Program-made: the position numbers and the translations under genes
In this document: positions 35,312 to 47,291 of the stretch, piece after piece
Layout: each line of letters opens with the position of its first letter
How positions within the stretch are numbered: position 1 is the stretch's first letter
Origin: Lentzea terrae
Lineage (GTDB): Bacteria; Actinomycetota; Actinomycetes; Mycobacteriales; Pseudonocardiaceae
Reading direction: 5' to 3'
NCBI RefSeq assembly: GCF_003265345.1
Contig: NZ_QFWW01000017.1
Span: forward strand, 30,486 to 94,485
DNA: 64,000 nucleotides
The notes under the pieces: generated by a model
The model's database searches: none
What the model was told of the DNA's origin: nothing
Seen by the model: the letters and a program-made list of their open reading frames with translations, nothing else

Positions 35312-36288
35312 TGACCCAGAAGCTGACACAGAGGATCACGATCAACGACGTCGCGAGCGCCGCCGGGGTGTCGCGGCAGACTGTGTCGCGCGCGCTGAAC
35401 GACAAGGGCGAGATCGACCGCGAGACCAAGCAACGCGTGCTCGACGCCGCGCGCGACCTGGGCTACCGGCCGAGCCGCTTCGCCCGCGGCCTGGTGCGGC
35501 CGGACACCACCTCGATCGGGCTCGTGATCCCGGACCTGCTCAACCCGTTCTTCACCGAGGTCGCCGCCGCCGCGCTGGAGGCCGCACGAGCCCGCGGCTG
35601 GCACGTCGTCGTGTACGACACGGCCGACAGCCTCGAGGAGGAACGCGGCACGTTGCAGGTCATCGGCACGCAGGTGGACGCGGTGGTCGGCTACTTCAGC
35701 CTGTCCGAAGCCGAGCTCGACGAGCACACGCGGGGCATGCCGGTGGTCCTGATCGGCCGCCAGTCGCCGCGGTTCAGCTCGATCCGGATCGAGGGCGCGG
35801 CCGGCGTTCGCTCGGCCGTCGATCACCTCGTCAGCGCTGGTCATCGCCGCATCGGCATGCTCGACTACGCCAACCGGGCCGATCCGAGCGACCGGCACGC
35901 GTGGTTCTGCGCTGCGATGGCCACACACGGGCTCGCCACCGACGCGGTCACGACCGCGGCGCAGTCGGTCGCCGGAGGTGCCGAGGCGCTGGTCGAGTTG
36001 CTCGACCGGCATCCGGACGTCACCGCGGTCTTCACCTTCAACGACATCATCGCGATCGGAGCGCTGCGGACGGTGCGCCGGCTCGGCCGAGAGCTGGCGG
36101 TGATCGGGTTCGACGGGCTGCAGCTCGGCACCGTGGTCGATCCGGAGCTGACCAGCGTCGCGCTCGACACCCGGCGGATCGGGGCGCTCGCCGTCGAGCA
36201 GGCTGCCCGGTTGCTGGCCGGCGCGGAGCCGCTGGCGGGTGACGATCTCGTGGTGCAGGCGGTTCTGCTGCTGCGCGAGTCCGCCTGA
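35311..36288 (+). CDS. LacI-family transcriptional regulator
   Basis: 325 residues. The N-terminal HTH and hinge helix (ITINDVASAAGVSRQTVSRA, then GYRPSRFARGLV) precede a periplasmic-binding-like effector domain (SIGLVIPDLLNPFF, TAVFTFNDIIAIGALR, VIGFDGLQLG). ATG 35311 overlaps the LysR stop. It lies immediately upstream of a beta-galactosidase gene whose leader carries a CCGTGAACGTTCACGG palindrome, the typical LacI/GalR operator shape, so it probably represses that gene until a galactoside is present. Confidence 0.87.
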   Translation: MTQKLTQRITINDVASAAGVSRQTVSRALNDKGEIDRETKQRVLDAARDLGYRPSRFARGLVRPDTTSIGLVIPDLLNPFFTEVAAAALEAARARGWHVVVYDTADSLEEERGTLQVIGTQVDAVVGYFSLSEAELDEHTRGMPVVLIGRQSPRFSSIRIEGAAGVRSAVDHLVSAGHRRIGMLDYANRADPSDRHAWFCAAMATHGLATDAVTTAAQSVAGGAEALVELLDRHPDVTAVFTFNDIIAIGALRTVRRLGRELAVIGFDGLQLGTVVDPELTSVALDTRRIGALAVEQAARLLAGAEPLAGDDLVVQAVLLLRESA

Positions 36289-36351
36289 CCTGCCATTTCA
36301 TTCCTCGGGGCTTGACACCTCTTCCTCGTCCGCCGCATGCTTCGGAGCATG

Positions 36352-36379
36352 CCGTGAACGTTCACGGGAGCGTTCACGG
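36352..36379. promoter_or_regulatory. LacI-type operator in the beta-galactosidase promoter
   Basis: CCGTGAACGTTCACGG (36352-36367) is a perfect 16-base palindrome with the central CG of LacI/GalR sites. A further half-site CGTTCACGG follows at 36371-36379. Upstream, TTGACA at 36312-36317 is a good -35; a GCATGC-ttcgga-GCATGC hairpin covers 36335-36352. Position downstream of the -35 fits repression by blocking initiation. Confidence 0.78.
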
Positions 36380-36408
36380 ACGCCGCCGCCGGCGCGTTGA
36401 AAGGCTGA

Positions 36409-39192
<2,784 letters not shown>

Positions 39193-39260
39193 TTCCAGCA
39201 TGTGGACTTGGTTGAGACGTCACCTAGGCTCGGAGGGGAGGACACTGAAGGAGGGCTCCG

Positions 39261-40265
39261 GTGCCGCGGAAGTCAGAGACGTTGCGAAAGCTCGGTTTTC
39301 TCACCATCGGGCTGTTCGACGAGCACGATCCGGGGCCCGGCCACCGCAGCACCCTCGAGATCATCGAGCTGGGCGAGGAACTCGGGTTCGACAGCGCGTG
39401 GGTACGGCACCGGCACCTCCAGTTCGGCATCTCCTCGCCCGTCGCGATCCTCGCCGCGGCCTCCCAGCGCACCAGCCGGATCAGCCTCGGCACCGCCGTG
39501 ATCCCGCTGGGCTGGGAGAACCCGCTGCGGCTCGCCGAGGACCTGGCGACGGTCGACGTCCTGTCCGGTGGCAGGCTCAATCCGGGCGTGAGCGTCGGGC
39601 CGCCGATGTACTACGACGACGTCAAGCACGCGCTGTACCCGGAGACCGCTGAGGTCGAGAACTTCAGCTACGACCGCGTGCAGCGCCTGCTGGACTTCGT
39701 GCAAGGCGAGAAGGTCACGGACTTCAGCGGCACCAGGGGCATCGAGCAGTTCTCCGACCGCGTGCAGCCGCATTCGGCCGGGCTGCGCGAGCGGACGTGG
39801 TACGGCGGCGGCAGCCTGCGGTCGGCGCGGTGGGCGGGCGAGCACGGGCTGAACCTGTTGTGCAGCAACGTGGTCCAGGCCGAGGAGTCCGAGAACTTCG
39901 CCGAGATCCAGCTGTCGCACATCCAGACGTTCCGCGAGCACGGCAGCGGGCGGGTGTCGCAGGGACTCGTGGTGATCCCGACCGACTCCGCGACCCCCGA
40001 ACAACGCGCGAAGTACCAGGACTACGTGGACCAGCGCACGGCCCGCACGGAGACGCCGTTCGGGCCGCGCCGGTTCATGTTCGCCCGTGACCTGATCGGC
40101 ACCTCCGCGGAGATCGCCGAGCAGCTCTACGCGCACCTCGCCTTCCAGGAGGTCGACGAGGTGGCGTTCGCGCTGCCGTTCAGCTTCGAGCACGAGGACT
40201 ACGTGCAGATCCTCACCGACATCGCGACGAAGCTGGGCCCGGAACTGGGCTGGCAGCCTGCCTAG
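39261..40265 (+). CDS. LLM-class flavin-dependent oxidoreductase (luciferase-like)
   Basis: 334 residues, GTG start with GGAGG upstream. Luciferase-like barrel with FLTIGLFDEHDPGPG, FDSAWVRHRHLQFGISSP, RISLGTAVIPLGWENPLRLAEDLATVDVLSGGRL and WYGGGSLRSARWA. It uses FMNH2 or F420H2 in a monooxygenase or reductase reaction. It converges on the LanC-like gene with a 4-base overlap. Substrate unknown. Confidence 0.78.
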   Translation: MPRKSETLRKLGFLTIGLFDEHDPGPGHRSTLEIIELGEELGFDSAWVRHRHLQFGISSPVAILAAASQRTSRISLGTAVIPLGWENPLRLAEDLATVDVLSGGRLNPGVSVGPPMYYDDVKHALYPETAEVENFSYDRVQRLLDFVQGEKVTDFSGTRGIEQFSDRVQPHSAGLRERTWYGGGSLRSARWAGEHGLNLLCSNVVQAEESENFAEIQLSHIQTFREHGSGRVSQGLVVIPTDSATPEQRAKYQDYVDQRTARTETPFGPRRFMFARDLIGTSAEIAEQLYAHLAFQEVDEVAFALPFSFEHEDYVQILTDIATKLGPELGWQPA

Positions 40266-41521
40266 AGCGCCCACCAGGTGTCGATGCGCGGCACGACCGA
40301 AAAGTCACCCCGCGCGACGCGACCGGCGTGGAACAGGAACCCGGCGATCCCCGCCGCGCCCTGCATCCAGTCGAGGCGGGCCGGCAGCAGCGGTTCGTCG
40401 GCGCGGTGCTCGATGAACCGCCAGCACACGCCGTCGACAGCACGCTCGACGAGCACGTCGGCGAGATGCAGCGCGAAGTCGATGTGCTCGCCCGCGTCGA
40501 GCAGCCGGTCGCCGACGCCCGCGGTGCCGCAGCACCGGCCGTCGTTGTCCCAGAAGCCCGGATACCGGCGTTCGGGCAGTCCGGAGACGCGGACGCTGTG
40601 CAGGCACCGGTTGTGCCAGTCGGTGACCGACGAACCGGCCACCTCGGTGACGCCCGCGTGGCCCAACGCGGGCCACAGCAACGAAGTTCCGGTCGGGCCG
40701 TGACACCAGCCGTAGGCGAACGGCTCCATGTCCTCCAACTGCGGAATGCGCTGCGGGACCCGGAAACCGCCATCGCTCGTGTCGCCCAGCGACACGAGGT
40801 GGCGAGCGCCCGAAGCAGCGGCCTCGACGAGGTCCTGGCGCCCGAACTCGGCACCTGCCAGCGCGATCGCCGTCGCGATGCCCGCGAGGCCGTGCGAGAA
40901 GTTGGGCACTTCCCGTTGCACGACGGACTGGCGCACCGGCACAGCCCGCCAGTTGAGGCCGGTCGGCACCTCTTCGCGTTCGGCCAGCAGGATCTCGGCC
41001 GCCTTTTCCGCGAGTTCCTTGTTCCCCGCAACGCCGTGCCGTCGCGCCCACACCGCGGCCAGCAGCACACCGGCCGTGCCCGCCGTCAGGTCGTGGGAGC
41101 GGGCGCCTTCCACGAATCGCGGCGGGCCGAAGTAGTCGAGCGCCCACCCGCCCGGTGTGGACAGCTCGAGCAGTCGGGCCACCGCTTCGTCGGCGCCTGG
41201 TGCGCCCAGCAAGGTCAGCGCCTCGATCGTGCCCACGAGGCCGCTGAAGAACGTGAAGTCGACGGCGGTACCGATGCCCGCCCGGAGCTGCGCGGCGATG
41301 AGGTCCGCCAGGCGTTGCTCCTCCGCGGTCCACGAGCGGACCAGACGGACCTCGGCCAGCACGTGCGCGAGCCCGGCGACGCCCGCGTACATGCCGTCGC
41401 GTGCCTCCGGTTCCAGCACGCCGCCGGCCGGCAACGGGATCCACACTCCATCGTCGTCGTAATGCACCTGATCGAGCACCCACCGCCAGGCTGCCTCGGC
41501 GGTCCCCCAGTACGTGTTCAC
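40262..41521 (-). CDS. Stand-alone LanC-like cyclase-fold protein with CCG motif
   Basis: 419 residues, GTG start. The (alpha/alpha)6-barrel LanC features are the repeated hydrophobic helices, NFSHGLAGI (His210), GWCHGPTG (Cys273) and GRCCGTAGVGD (Cys330, Cys331). In NisC-type enzymes the last zinc ligand is His (CHG); here it is Cys, giving a three-Cys site like the CCG-type LanM enzymes such as ProcM. No dehydratase or precursor-peptide gene is nearby, so lanthionine formation is unproven; eukaryotic-like LANCL functions are another option. A kinase-fold gene starts 23 bases away in the other direction. Confidence 0.8.
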   Translation of the reverse strand: MNTYWGTAEAAWRWVLDQVHYDDDGVWIPLPAGGVLEPEARDGMYAGVAGLAHVLAEVRLVRSWTAEEQRLADLIAAQLRAGIGTAVDFTFFSGLVGTIEALTLLGAPGADEAVARLLELSTPGGWALDYFGPPRFVEGARSHDLTAGTAGVLLAAVWARRHGVAGNKELAEKAAEILLAEREEVPTGLNWRAVPVRQSVVQREVPNFSHGLAGIATAIALAGAEFGRQDLVEAAASGARHLVSLGDTSDGGFRVPQRIPQLEDMEPFAYGWCHGPTGTSLLWPALGHAGVTEVAGSSVTDWHNRCLHSVRVSGLPERRYPGFWDNDGRCCGTAGVGDRLLDAGEHIDFALHLADVLVERAVDGVCWRFIEHRADEPLLPARLDWMQGAAGIAGFLFHAGRVARGDFSVVPRIDTWWAL

Positions 41522-41544
41522 CCGACGATCATTACATTGCCGAT

Positions 41545-42411
41545 GTGACGGTGGAGCAGATCCTGGCCGCAGCCGACCTGACCGAGTTCACCGTGCGACC
41601 GCTGGGTGGCGGCACGTACAACGACGTGTACCGGGTGACGTCACCGGAAGGCGACTTCGTGCTCAAGGTCTCGCCGCCTGACCAGCCAGGACTCACCTAC
41701 GAACGCCACCTGATGCGCACGGAGGCGATGTTCTGCACGCTCGGCCGCGCGGTCGCACCCGTGCCGGAGGTCGTGCACACCGACTTCTCCCGCACCCTGG
41801 TCAGAGGCGACGCTCTCCTCACCACATGCCTGCCAGGCGAGCCGCTCTTCGGACGCGCAGACGTCGACCGGCCGTTGATCCGACGTCAGCTGGGCACGGC
41901 AGTGGCGGCGTTGCACGAGATCACCGGGCCCGGCTTCGGCTATCCGCAGCTCGGTCTGCACGAGTCGTGGACCGAGGCGTTCTTCGCGATGTTCGACGCG
42001 GTCAAGGCCGACGCGGCGCGGTTCGGCGTGCCGCTGCCGGTGATCCCCTTGCCCAAGGCGGTGTTCGACGAGGTCGAGCGGCCGTCGCTGGTGCACTTCG
42101 ACCTCTGGGACGGCAACATCCTGAGCGGGTCCGGACTGACCGGCCTGGTCGACGGCGAGCGGGCGTTCTGGGGCGATCCGGTGGCCGAGTTCGTGTCGCT
42201 GGCGCTGTTCGGGTCGATCGAGGACGACGTGGACTTCCTCACCGGTTACGGCTTCCGCTTCACCGACTCCGCCCGCGTGCGCCTCGCCGCCTACCAGGCG
42301 TACCTGTACTCGATCATGCTGGTCGAACGCGTGCCGCGCGGCAGCGCCGACCCCGAGTTCGAGAACCTGATCACCGCCGCGCTCACGCGGGCACTCGACG
42401 TTCTCCGCTGA
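41545..42411 (+). CDS. APH-type aminoglycoside/choline-kinase-fold phosphotransferase
   Basis: 288 residues from GTG 41545. The N-lobe has GGGTYNDVYRV and FVLKVSPP with the ATP lysine. The catalytic loop is HFDLWDGNIL (H-x-D-x4-N), and the metal-binding segment is LVDGERAFWGDP. The C-terminal lobe is intact. No Shine-Dalgarno precedes the GTG; a TACATT -10-like hexamer at 41533-41538 is close enough for a leaderless transcript. Substrates could be a small-molecule alcohol, amine or antibiotic; none is evident. Divergent from the LanC-like gene. Confidence 0.75.
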   Translation: MTVEQILAAADLTEFTVRPLGGGTYNDVYRVTSPEGDFVLKVSPPDQPGLTYERHLMRTEAMFCTLGRAVAPVPEVVHTDFSRTLVRGDALLTTCLPGEPLFGRADVDRPLIRRQLGTAVAALHEITGPGFGYPQLGLHESWTEAFFAMFDAVKADAARFGVPLPVIPLPKAVFDEVERPSLVHFDLWDGNILSGSGLTGLVDGERAFWGDPVAEFVSLALFGSIEDDVDFLTGYGFRFTDSARVRLAAYQAYLYSIMLVERVPRGSADPEFENLITAALTRALDVLR

Positions 42412-42441
42412 TCGCCACAGCTGATCTGGAAAGCTGGACGT

Positions 42442-45400
42442 GTGCGCGTGGCATTGCTGGGCCCGACGACGGTCGAGGCCGACGATGGCACACCGGTCGA
42501 CATCGGTGGTGCCCGCGTCCGCATGCTCCTCGCCCGCCTCGCGCTCGACCCCGGCCGGCCGGTACCGACGACGACGCTGATCGACGACCTGTGGGGCGAA
42601 CAACCTCCCGCGGACGCGTCGAACGCCCTGCAGTCGCTGGTGTCACGGCTGCGCAAGGTCTGCCCGGACGTGACGCTGGAGCCGGGCGGCTACCGGCTCG
42701 CGATCGCCCAGGACGACGTCGACGTGTTCCGGTTCGAACGGCTGCGCGCGGCCGGGCAGCTGGACGAGGCGCTCGGGTTGTGGCGCGGCGAGGCGTTGGC
42801 CGACGTGCGGGATGCGCCGTTCGCCCAGCCTGCGGCCGCACGGCTCGACGAAGCCCGGCTCACCGCCGAGGAAGAACGCGGCGAGCTGGACGCCGCCGCG
42901 CTGACCGCGTTGCACGAGAAGCACCCGTTGCGGGAGCGCCTGGCCGGGTTGCTGATGCGGGCGTTGTGCGCGCAGGGCCGGCAGTCGGACGCGTTGCGCG
43001 TCTACGAGAAGGTTCGCCGGCGCCTCGCCGACGAGCTGGGCGTCGACCCGTCGCAGGAGCTCCAGGACGTCCACCTCGCGGCGCTGCGCGGAGAGCTCAC
43101 GCCGCGGGCCGCGGTCGACCGGTTGCCCGTGCGGCTCACGAGCTTCGTCGGCCGCGACGAGGAGCTCGCCCAGATCACCGCCCAGCTGGGTGCCGCGCGG
43201 CTGGTGACGCTGGTCGGTCCGGGCGGCGCGGGCAAGACTCGGCTCGCCACCGAGGCCGCGGCACGGCATCCGTTGCACACCAAGGGACGCGTGTGGTTCG
43301 CGGCGCTGGCGGGCGTGCGCGTCCAGGAGGACCTGGCCGGTGCGGTGCTGGCCGCGTTCGACCTGACGTTCGGCGGGGATCCGTTGCGGCGCAGGTCAGA
43401 GGGCATGAACCGGATCGCCGAGGTGCTGAGCGCCGGCGACTCGTTGCTGGTGCTGGACAACTGCGAGCACCTCATCGGCGCGGCCGCGGAGTTCGCCGGT
43501 GATCTGCTGCGCAGGGTGCCGAACCTGCGCATCCTCGCGACCAGCCGCGAGCCGCTCGCGATCGACGGCGAGTCGCTGTGCCAGGTGGGGCCGCTCGCGG
43601 TGCCCAACGGGCAGACCGACATCGCCGGGTTCGGCGCGGTGCGGCTGTTCCTGGACCGGGCCAGCGCGGTGAAGCCGGGGTTCGTGCTCGACGAGTCCAC
43701 TGTGGACGACGTGAAGCAGATCTGCCGCCGGCTCGACGGCATGCCGCTCGCACTGGAGCTGGCGGCGGCGCGGTTGCGGTCCATGACGGTCCGGCAGATC
43801 ACCCAGCGGCTCGACGACAGGTTCCGGTTGCTGACCTCGGGCAGCCGCACCGCCCTCCCGCGGCAGCGCACGTTGCGAGCGGTCGTGGAGTGGAGCTGGG
43901 ACCTGCTGACCGAGGAGGAGCTCCAGCTCGCGCGCCGGCTCTCGGTGTTCCCGGCGGGAGCCGACCTCGCCGCGATCGAGCAGATCTGCCACGACGACGC
44001 GTTGTACGTGCTCACGTCGCTGGTCGAGAAGTCCATTGTCGACGTCTTCGAGCTGGACGGCGAGCCGCGCTACCGGATGCTGGAGACTATCCGGGTGTAC
44101 GCGGCGGAACAGCTCGACGCGTCCGGGGAGCAGCGGGAGATTCTCGGCCGGTTCCGGCGGTACTACCGGGACCTGACCTACCAGTGGGAACCGCACATCC
44201 GCACCTCCCGCCAGATCGAGGCGATCGGGATCTACGAGGCAGAACAGGACAACATCGTCGCCGCGTTGCGCGGCGCGATGGACGACCGGGAGGTCGAGCT
44301 GGCGGCCGACCTGCTCGGCGGCGTTGCCTGGTACTGGCTGGTCAAGGGCGACAACGAACGCGCGGAACTGTCGGTGCGCGAGATCCTGTCCTTCGGCGAC
44401 GCCCTGCCGGAGGACCTGTCCGCCATGTTCCGGGTGATGCAGCTGCTCATGGCCGCGGTGCCCGGCCTGCCGGAAAAGCACGTCGCCGCGACCATCATCG
44501 AGGACTGCGTGCGCACCGGCGCCACCCAGAAGTACCCGTCGCTGGCGATCGCGCTGCCGATGCTCGCGTTCCTCACCCAGAACCGGGAGCTGGCCCGCCG
44601 TGAGGTGGCACGGGCGGCGGCGAGCGAGGACCCGTGGGCGCGGGCGGCAGCCGACTGGGCGTTGAGCTTCATCTTCGCCGACGACGGTGATCTCGACAGC
44701 GCCGAACTGGCGCGTGACCGCGCGTACGACCAGTTCGTGGCCGTGGGCGACCGGTGGGGTTCGGCGATGACGCTCGGTATGAAGGCCGCGTTCGTCTCGC
44801 ACACCGGCGACAACGAAGCCGCGATCGCGTTGTACCAACGGGGTCTCGCGGTGGCGTTGGAACTGCGGTCCCAGGACGACGCGGTGCAGCAAAGGTGGCG
44901 GCTCGCGGTCGAGTACGCCCGGCTCGGCGACCACGAGACCGCTGCCCGCGAGGTGGCCGAAGCCGAGAAGTACGTCCAGGACATCGGCAACGACCAGATG
45001 TCCATCATGATCGGCTACGCGAAGGCCGAGGTCGTGCTGCGCGCCGGCCGGACAGCCGAGGCACGGGAGCTGAGCGCGCGCTTCAAGGAACAGGCCACTC
45101 GCTCGGTCTTGCTCGGGTCGTTCGTCACCGAGTGGTCGGCACTGCTCGACGGCCGCATCGCGGTCGCGGACGGCGCCCCGGACGAGGCGGAGGCGTGCGC
45201 CGCCGTGGCGATCGGTTCGACGTCCGAGCGGGGCGACATGCCGGACCTGGCCACGGCGGCCGAACTCCTGGCGCTGGTCCGGCACGCGCAGGGCCGCGAC
45301 GACACCGCGTACCGGCTGCTCGGGCTCGCCCAGGTGATCCGCGGCCGGATCGACCTGGGCGACCCCGATCTGCGGCGCCTCGTCTCGTTGGTCGGTGAGC

Positions 45401-45477
45401 CGGAACGTCCGTCGCTCACCAAAGCCGAGGCGCTGCGGGAGATCCGTGCGGAGGCAGCTCAAACCCGCTTGCGGTAG
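42442..45477 (+). CDS. AfsR/SARP-like regulator (BTAD + NB-ARC-like ATPase + TPR)
   Basis: 1011 residues, GTG start. An OmpR-like winged helix (VALLGPTTVEADDG, TLIDDLWGEQPP, LQSLVSRLRK) is followed by the BTAD domain (DVFRFERLRAAGQLDEALGLW, RQSDALRVYEKVRRRLADEL). The STAND-type ATPase has P-loop GPGGAGKTRLA near residue 260 and Walker B LLVLDNCEHLIG. A helical TPR-like C-terminus runs from about residue 600. Such proteins activate secondary-metabolite or stress genes on sensing ATP/ligand. The 3' end overlaps the convergent exporter permease gene by 19 bases; the DrrAB-like pair may be its target (inference). Confidence 0.85.
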   Translation: MRVALLGPTTVEADDGTPVDIGGARVRMLLARLALDPGRPVPTTTLIDDLWGEQPPADASNALQSLVSRLRKVCPDVTLEPGGYRLAIAQDDVDVFRFERLRAAGQLDEALGLWRGEALADVRDAPFAQPAAARLDEARLTAEEERGELDAAALTALHEKHPLRERLAGLLMRALCAQGRQSDALRVYEKVRRRLADELGVDPSQELQDVHLAALRGELTPRAAVDRLPVRLTSFVGRDEELAQITAQLGAARLVTLVGPGGAGKTRLATEAAARHPLHTKGRVWFAALAGVRVQEDLAGAVLAAFDLTFGGDPLRRRSEGMNRIAEVLSAGDSLLVLDNCEHLIGAAAEFAGDLLRRVPNLRILATSREPLAIDGESLCQVGPLAVPNGQTDIAGFGAVRLFLDRASAVKPGFVLDESTVDDVKQICRRLDGMPLALELAAARLRSMTVRQITQRLDDRFRLLTSGSRTALPRQRTLRAVVEWSWDLLTEEELQLARRLSVFPAGADLAAIEQICHDDALYVLTSLVEKSIVDVFELDGEPRYRMLETIRVYAAEQLDASGEQREILGRFRRYYRDLTYQWEPHIRTSRQIEAIGIYEAEQDNIVAALRGAMDDREVELAADLLGGVAWYWLVKGDNERAELSVREILSFGDALPEDLSAMFRVMQLLMAAVPGLPEKHVAATIIEDCVRTGATQKYPSLAIALPMLAFLTQNRELARREVARAAASEDPWARAAADWALSFIFADDGDLDSAELARDRAYDQFVAVGDRWGSAMTLGMKAAFVSHTGDNEAAIALYQRGLAVALELRSQDDAVQQRWRLAVEYARLGDHETAAREVAEAEKYVQDIGNDQMSIMIGYAKAEVVLRAGRTAEARELSARFKEQATRSVLLGSFVTEWSALLDGRIAVADGAPDEAEACAAVAIGSTSERGDMPDLATAAELLALVRHAQGRDDTAYRLLGLAQVIRGRIDLGDPDLRRLVSLVGEPERPSLTKAEALREIRAEAAQTRLR

Positions 45478-46232
45478 GCCCACATCGCGAGCGGGAAGAA
45501 CACCGCGACCGCCGCGACCATCCAGATCAGCGACCCGGTGAGCGGCCCCGCGATCGGACCGCCGTTGAGCAGCCCGCGCACCGTGTCCGCGAGCAGGCTC
45601 ACCGGACTGATGTCCGCCCACGCCTTCAGCCAGCCCGGCATCGTGGAGGTGCCCACGAACACGTTGCTGCCGAACGTCAACGGCATGATCAGCACGAACA
45701 TCAGGCCCTGCACCGCCTGCGGCGTCTTGAGCAGCATGCCCACGAACACCGATGCCCAGCAGAAGCACAGCCCGAACGCCAGCGCCAGGCCCACCGCGAC
45801 CAGCAGCTCCACCGGCCCGGTCTGCACCCGGAAGCCCATGATGGTGGCGACCACCAACAGCACCAGGATGCACACGACGTACCGCACGATGTCCGCCAGC
45901 ACCGCCCCGATGAGCGGTGCGGAACGGGCGATCGGCATGGCGCGGAACCGGTCGAACACGCCCTTGGACACGTCCGTGTTGAGCTGCACGCCCGCCGTCA
46001 TGCTGGCCTGCAGGATGTTCATCACCAGGATGCCCGGCACGAGCATCTGCAGGTACGCGTCGGTGTTGCCGGCGAGCGCGCCACCGAACAGGTAGGTGAA
46101 CATCACCAGGAAGACGATCGGTGCGATCGTCACGTCGGCGAGCTGCTCGGGGTTCTTGCGGATCTTGAGGATGCCGCGCCAGGCCAGCGAAAGCCCGTGC
46201 CGCGCACCCCGATCGAGTGCGATGGTGGTCAT
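45459..46232 (-). CDS. ABC-2 type exporter permease (DrrB-like)
   Basis: 257 residues with six predicted transmembrane helices (TIAPIVFLVMFTYLFGGAL, ILVLLVVATIMGF, GLALAFGLCFCWASVFVGML, GLMFVLIMPLTFGSNVFVG). The ABC-2 family motif FVGTSTMPGWLKAWADISPVS is present. It overlaps the ATPase gene by ATGA and completes a two-component drug or lipid exporter. Confidence 0.85.
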   Translation of the reverse strand: MTTIALDRGARHGLSLAWRGILKIRKNPEQLADVTIAPIVFLVMFTYLFGGALAGNTDAYLQMLVPGILVMNILQASMTAGVQLNTDVSKGVFDRFRAMPIARSAPLIGAVLADIVRYVVCILVLLVVATIMGFRVQTGPVELLVAVGLALAFGLCFCWASVFVGMLLKTPQAVQGLMFVLIMPLTFGSNVFVGTSTMPGWLKAWADISPVSLLADTVRGLLNGGPIAGPLTGSLIWMVAAVAVFFPLAMWAYRKRV

Positions 46233-47182
46233 GCCAGGCTCCCTTCGGGCTCGCGCTTTCCGGTCAGCGCCAGGAACACCTCGTCGAGCGAGGGCAGCCG
46301 CAGCGCCAGCTCGTCCGCGGTGATCCCGGCCTCGTCCAGCTTGCGGACCAAAGTGGACAGCAACACCGGATCGTTGACCGGGGCGGTGAGCAGGCCCGAG
46401 TCGTCGTTCCTCGTCGGCCTCGTTCCGGTGAGGTCACCGAGAATCCGTTGCACCACATCGAGATCGCGGGCTGATGTGGGTCGCACCTGCAACGTTTGGC
46501 CGCCCACGCGGCGTTTCAGCTCGTCCGGCCTGCCTTCGGCTACCACGCGGCCGTGGTCGAACACCGTGATCGTGTCCGCCAGTTGGTCCGCTTCCTCCAG
46601 GTACTGCGTGGTCAACAGGACCGTCACCCCGTTCGCGACGAGCTTGCGCACCACGGCCCACACCTCGTTGCGGGCGTGCGGGTCCAAGCCGGTCGTCGGC
46701 TCGTCCAGGTAGAGCACCGACGGGTTGCCGACCAGGCTCGCCGCGAGGTCCAGCCGGCGGCGCATACCGCCGGAATAGGTCTTGGCGGCTCGTCCCGCCG
46801 CGTCGGTCAGCTCGAACTGCTCCAGGAGCTCGGCTGCCTTGGCGCGTGCGCCGGCGCGGCTGAAGTCGAGCAGCCGGGCCAGCAGGACGAGGTTCTCCGT
46901 GCCCGAGAGGTCTTCGTCCACCGAGGCGTATTGGCCGGTCAGGCCGATCAACGACCGGACCGCACGCGGGTTCTTCACCACGTCATGACCCCCGACTGTG
47001 GCGTGTCCCGCGTCCGGGCGCAGCAACGTGGCCAGCACCCGCACCGCCGTGGTCTTGCCCGCGCCGTTCGGGCCGAGCACTCCCACGACCTTTCCTTCCG
47101 GCACCTCCAGGTCCACCCCGTCCAGGGCCTTGGTCTCCCCGTAGTGCTTGACCAGGCCTTCTGCCCTGATCGCCAGCGACAT
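46229..47182 (-). CDS. ABC exporter ATP-binding protein (DrrA-like)
   Basis: 317 residues. ATG 47182 is preceded by GGAGG. Walker A LGPNGAGKTTAVR, signature YSGGMRRRLDLA, Walker B LYLDEPTTGLD and the C-terminal DrrA-type regulatory extension (ARDLDVVQRILGDL, LPSLDEVFLALTG) are visible. It drives the DrrB-like permease. Substrates in the family are hydrophobic antibiotics or lipids. Confidence 0.88.
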   Translation of the reverse strand: MSLAIRAEGLVKHYGETKALDGVDLEVPEGKVVGVLGPNGAGKTTAVRVLATLLRPDAGHATVGGHDVVKNPRAVRSLIGLTGQYASVDEDLSGTENLVLLARLLDFSRAGARAKAAELLEQFELTDAAGRAAKTYSGGMRRRLDLAASLVGNPSVLYLDEPTTGLDPHARNEVWAVVRKLVANGVTVLLTTQYLEEADQLADTITVFDHGRVVAEGRPDELKRRVGGQTLQVRPTSARDLDVVQRILGDLTGTRPTRNDDSGLLTAPVNDPVLLSTLVRKLDEAGITADELALRLPSLDEVFLALTGKREPEGSLA

Positions 47183-47291
47183 CGTTCGTTCCTCCCTGTG
47201 TCGAGGCGAAGTGTGCGCGGAGGCGCTGGCAGGTCGCGCACAGCGCGCTGTCAGCGGCTGACAGCCGAGATCCATCGGCTACCTTGGTGCC

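Noticed and set aside
39193-41600. RiPP precursor peptide near the LanC-like gene
   Set aside because: No short frame with a leader and a Cys/Ser/Thr-rich core was seen in the gaps around 39193-39260 or 41522-41544; these gaps are too short.
43396-45873. 825-codon frame opposite the AfsR-like regulator
   Set aside because: Same composition artefact; the sense strand has BTAD and P-loop motifs in order.
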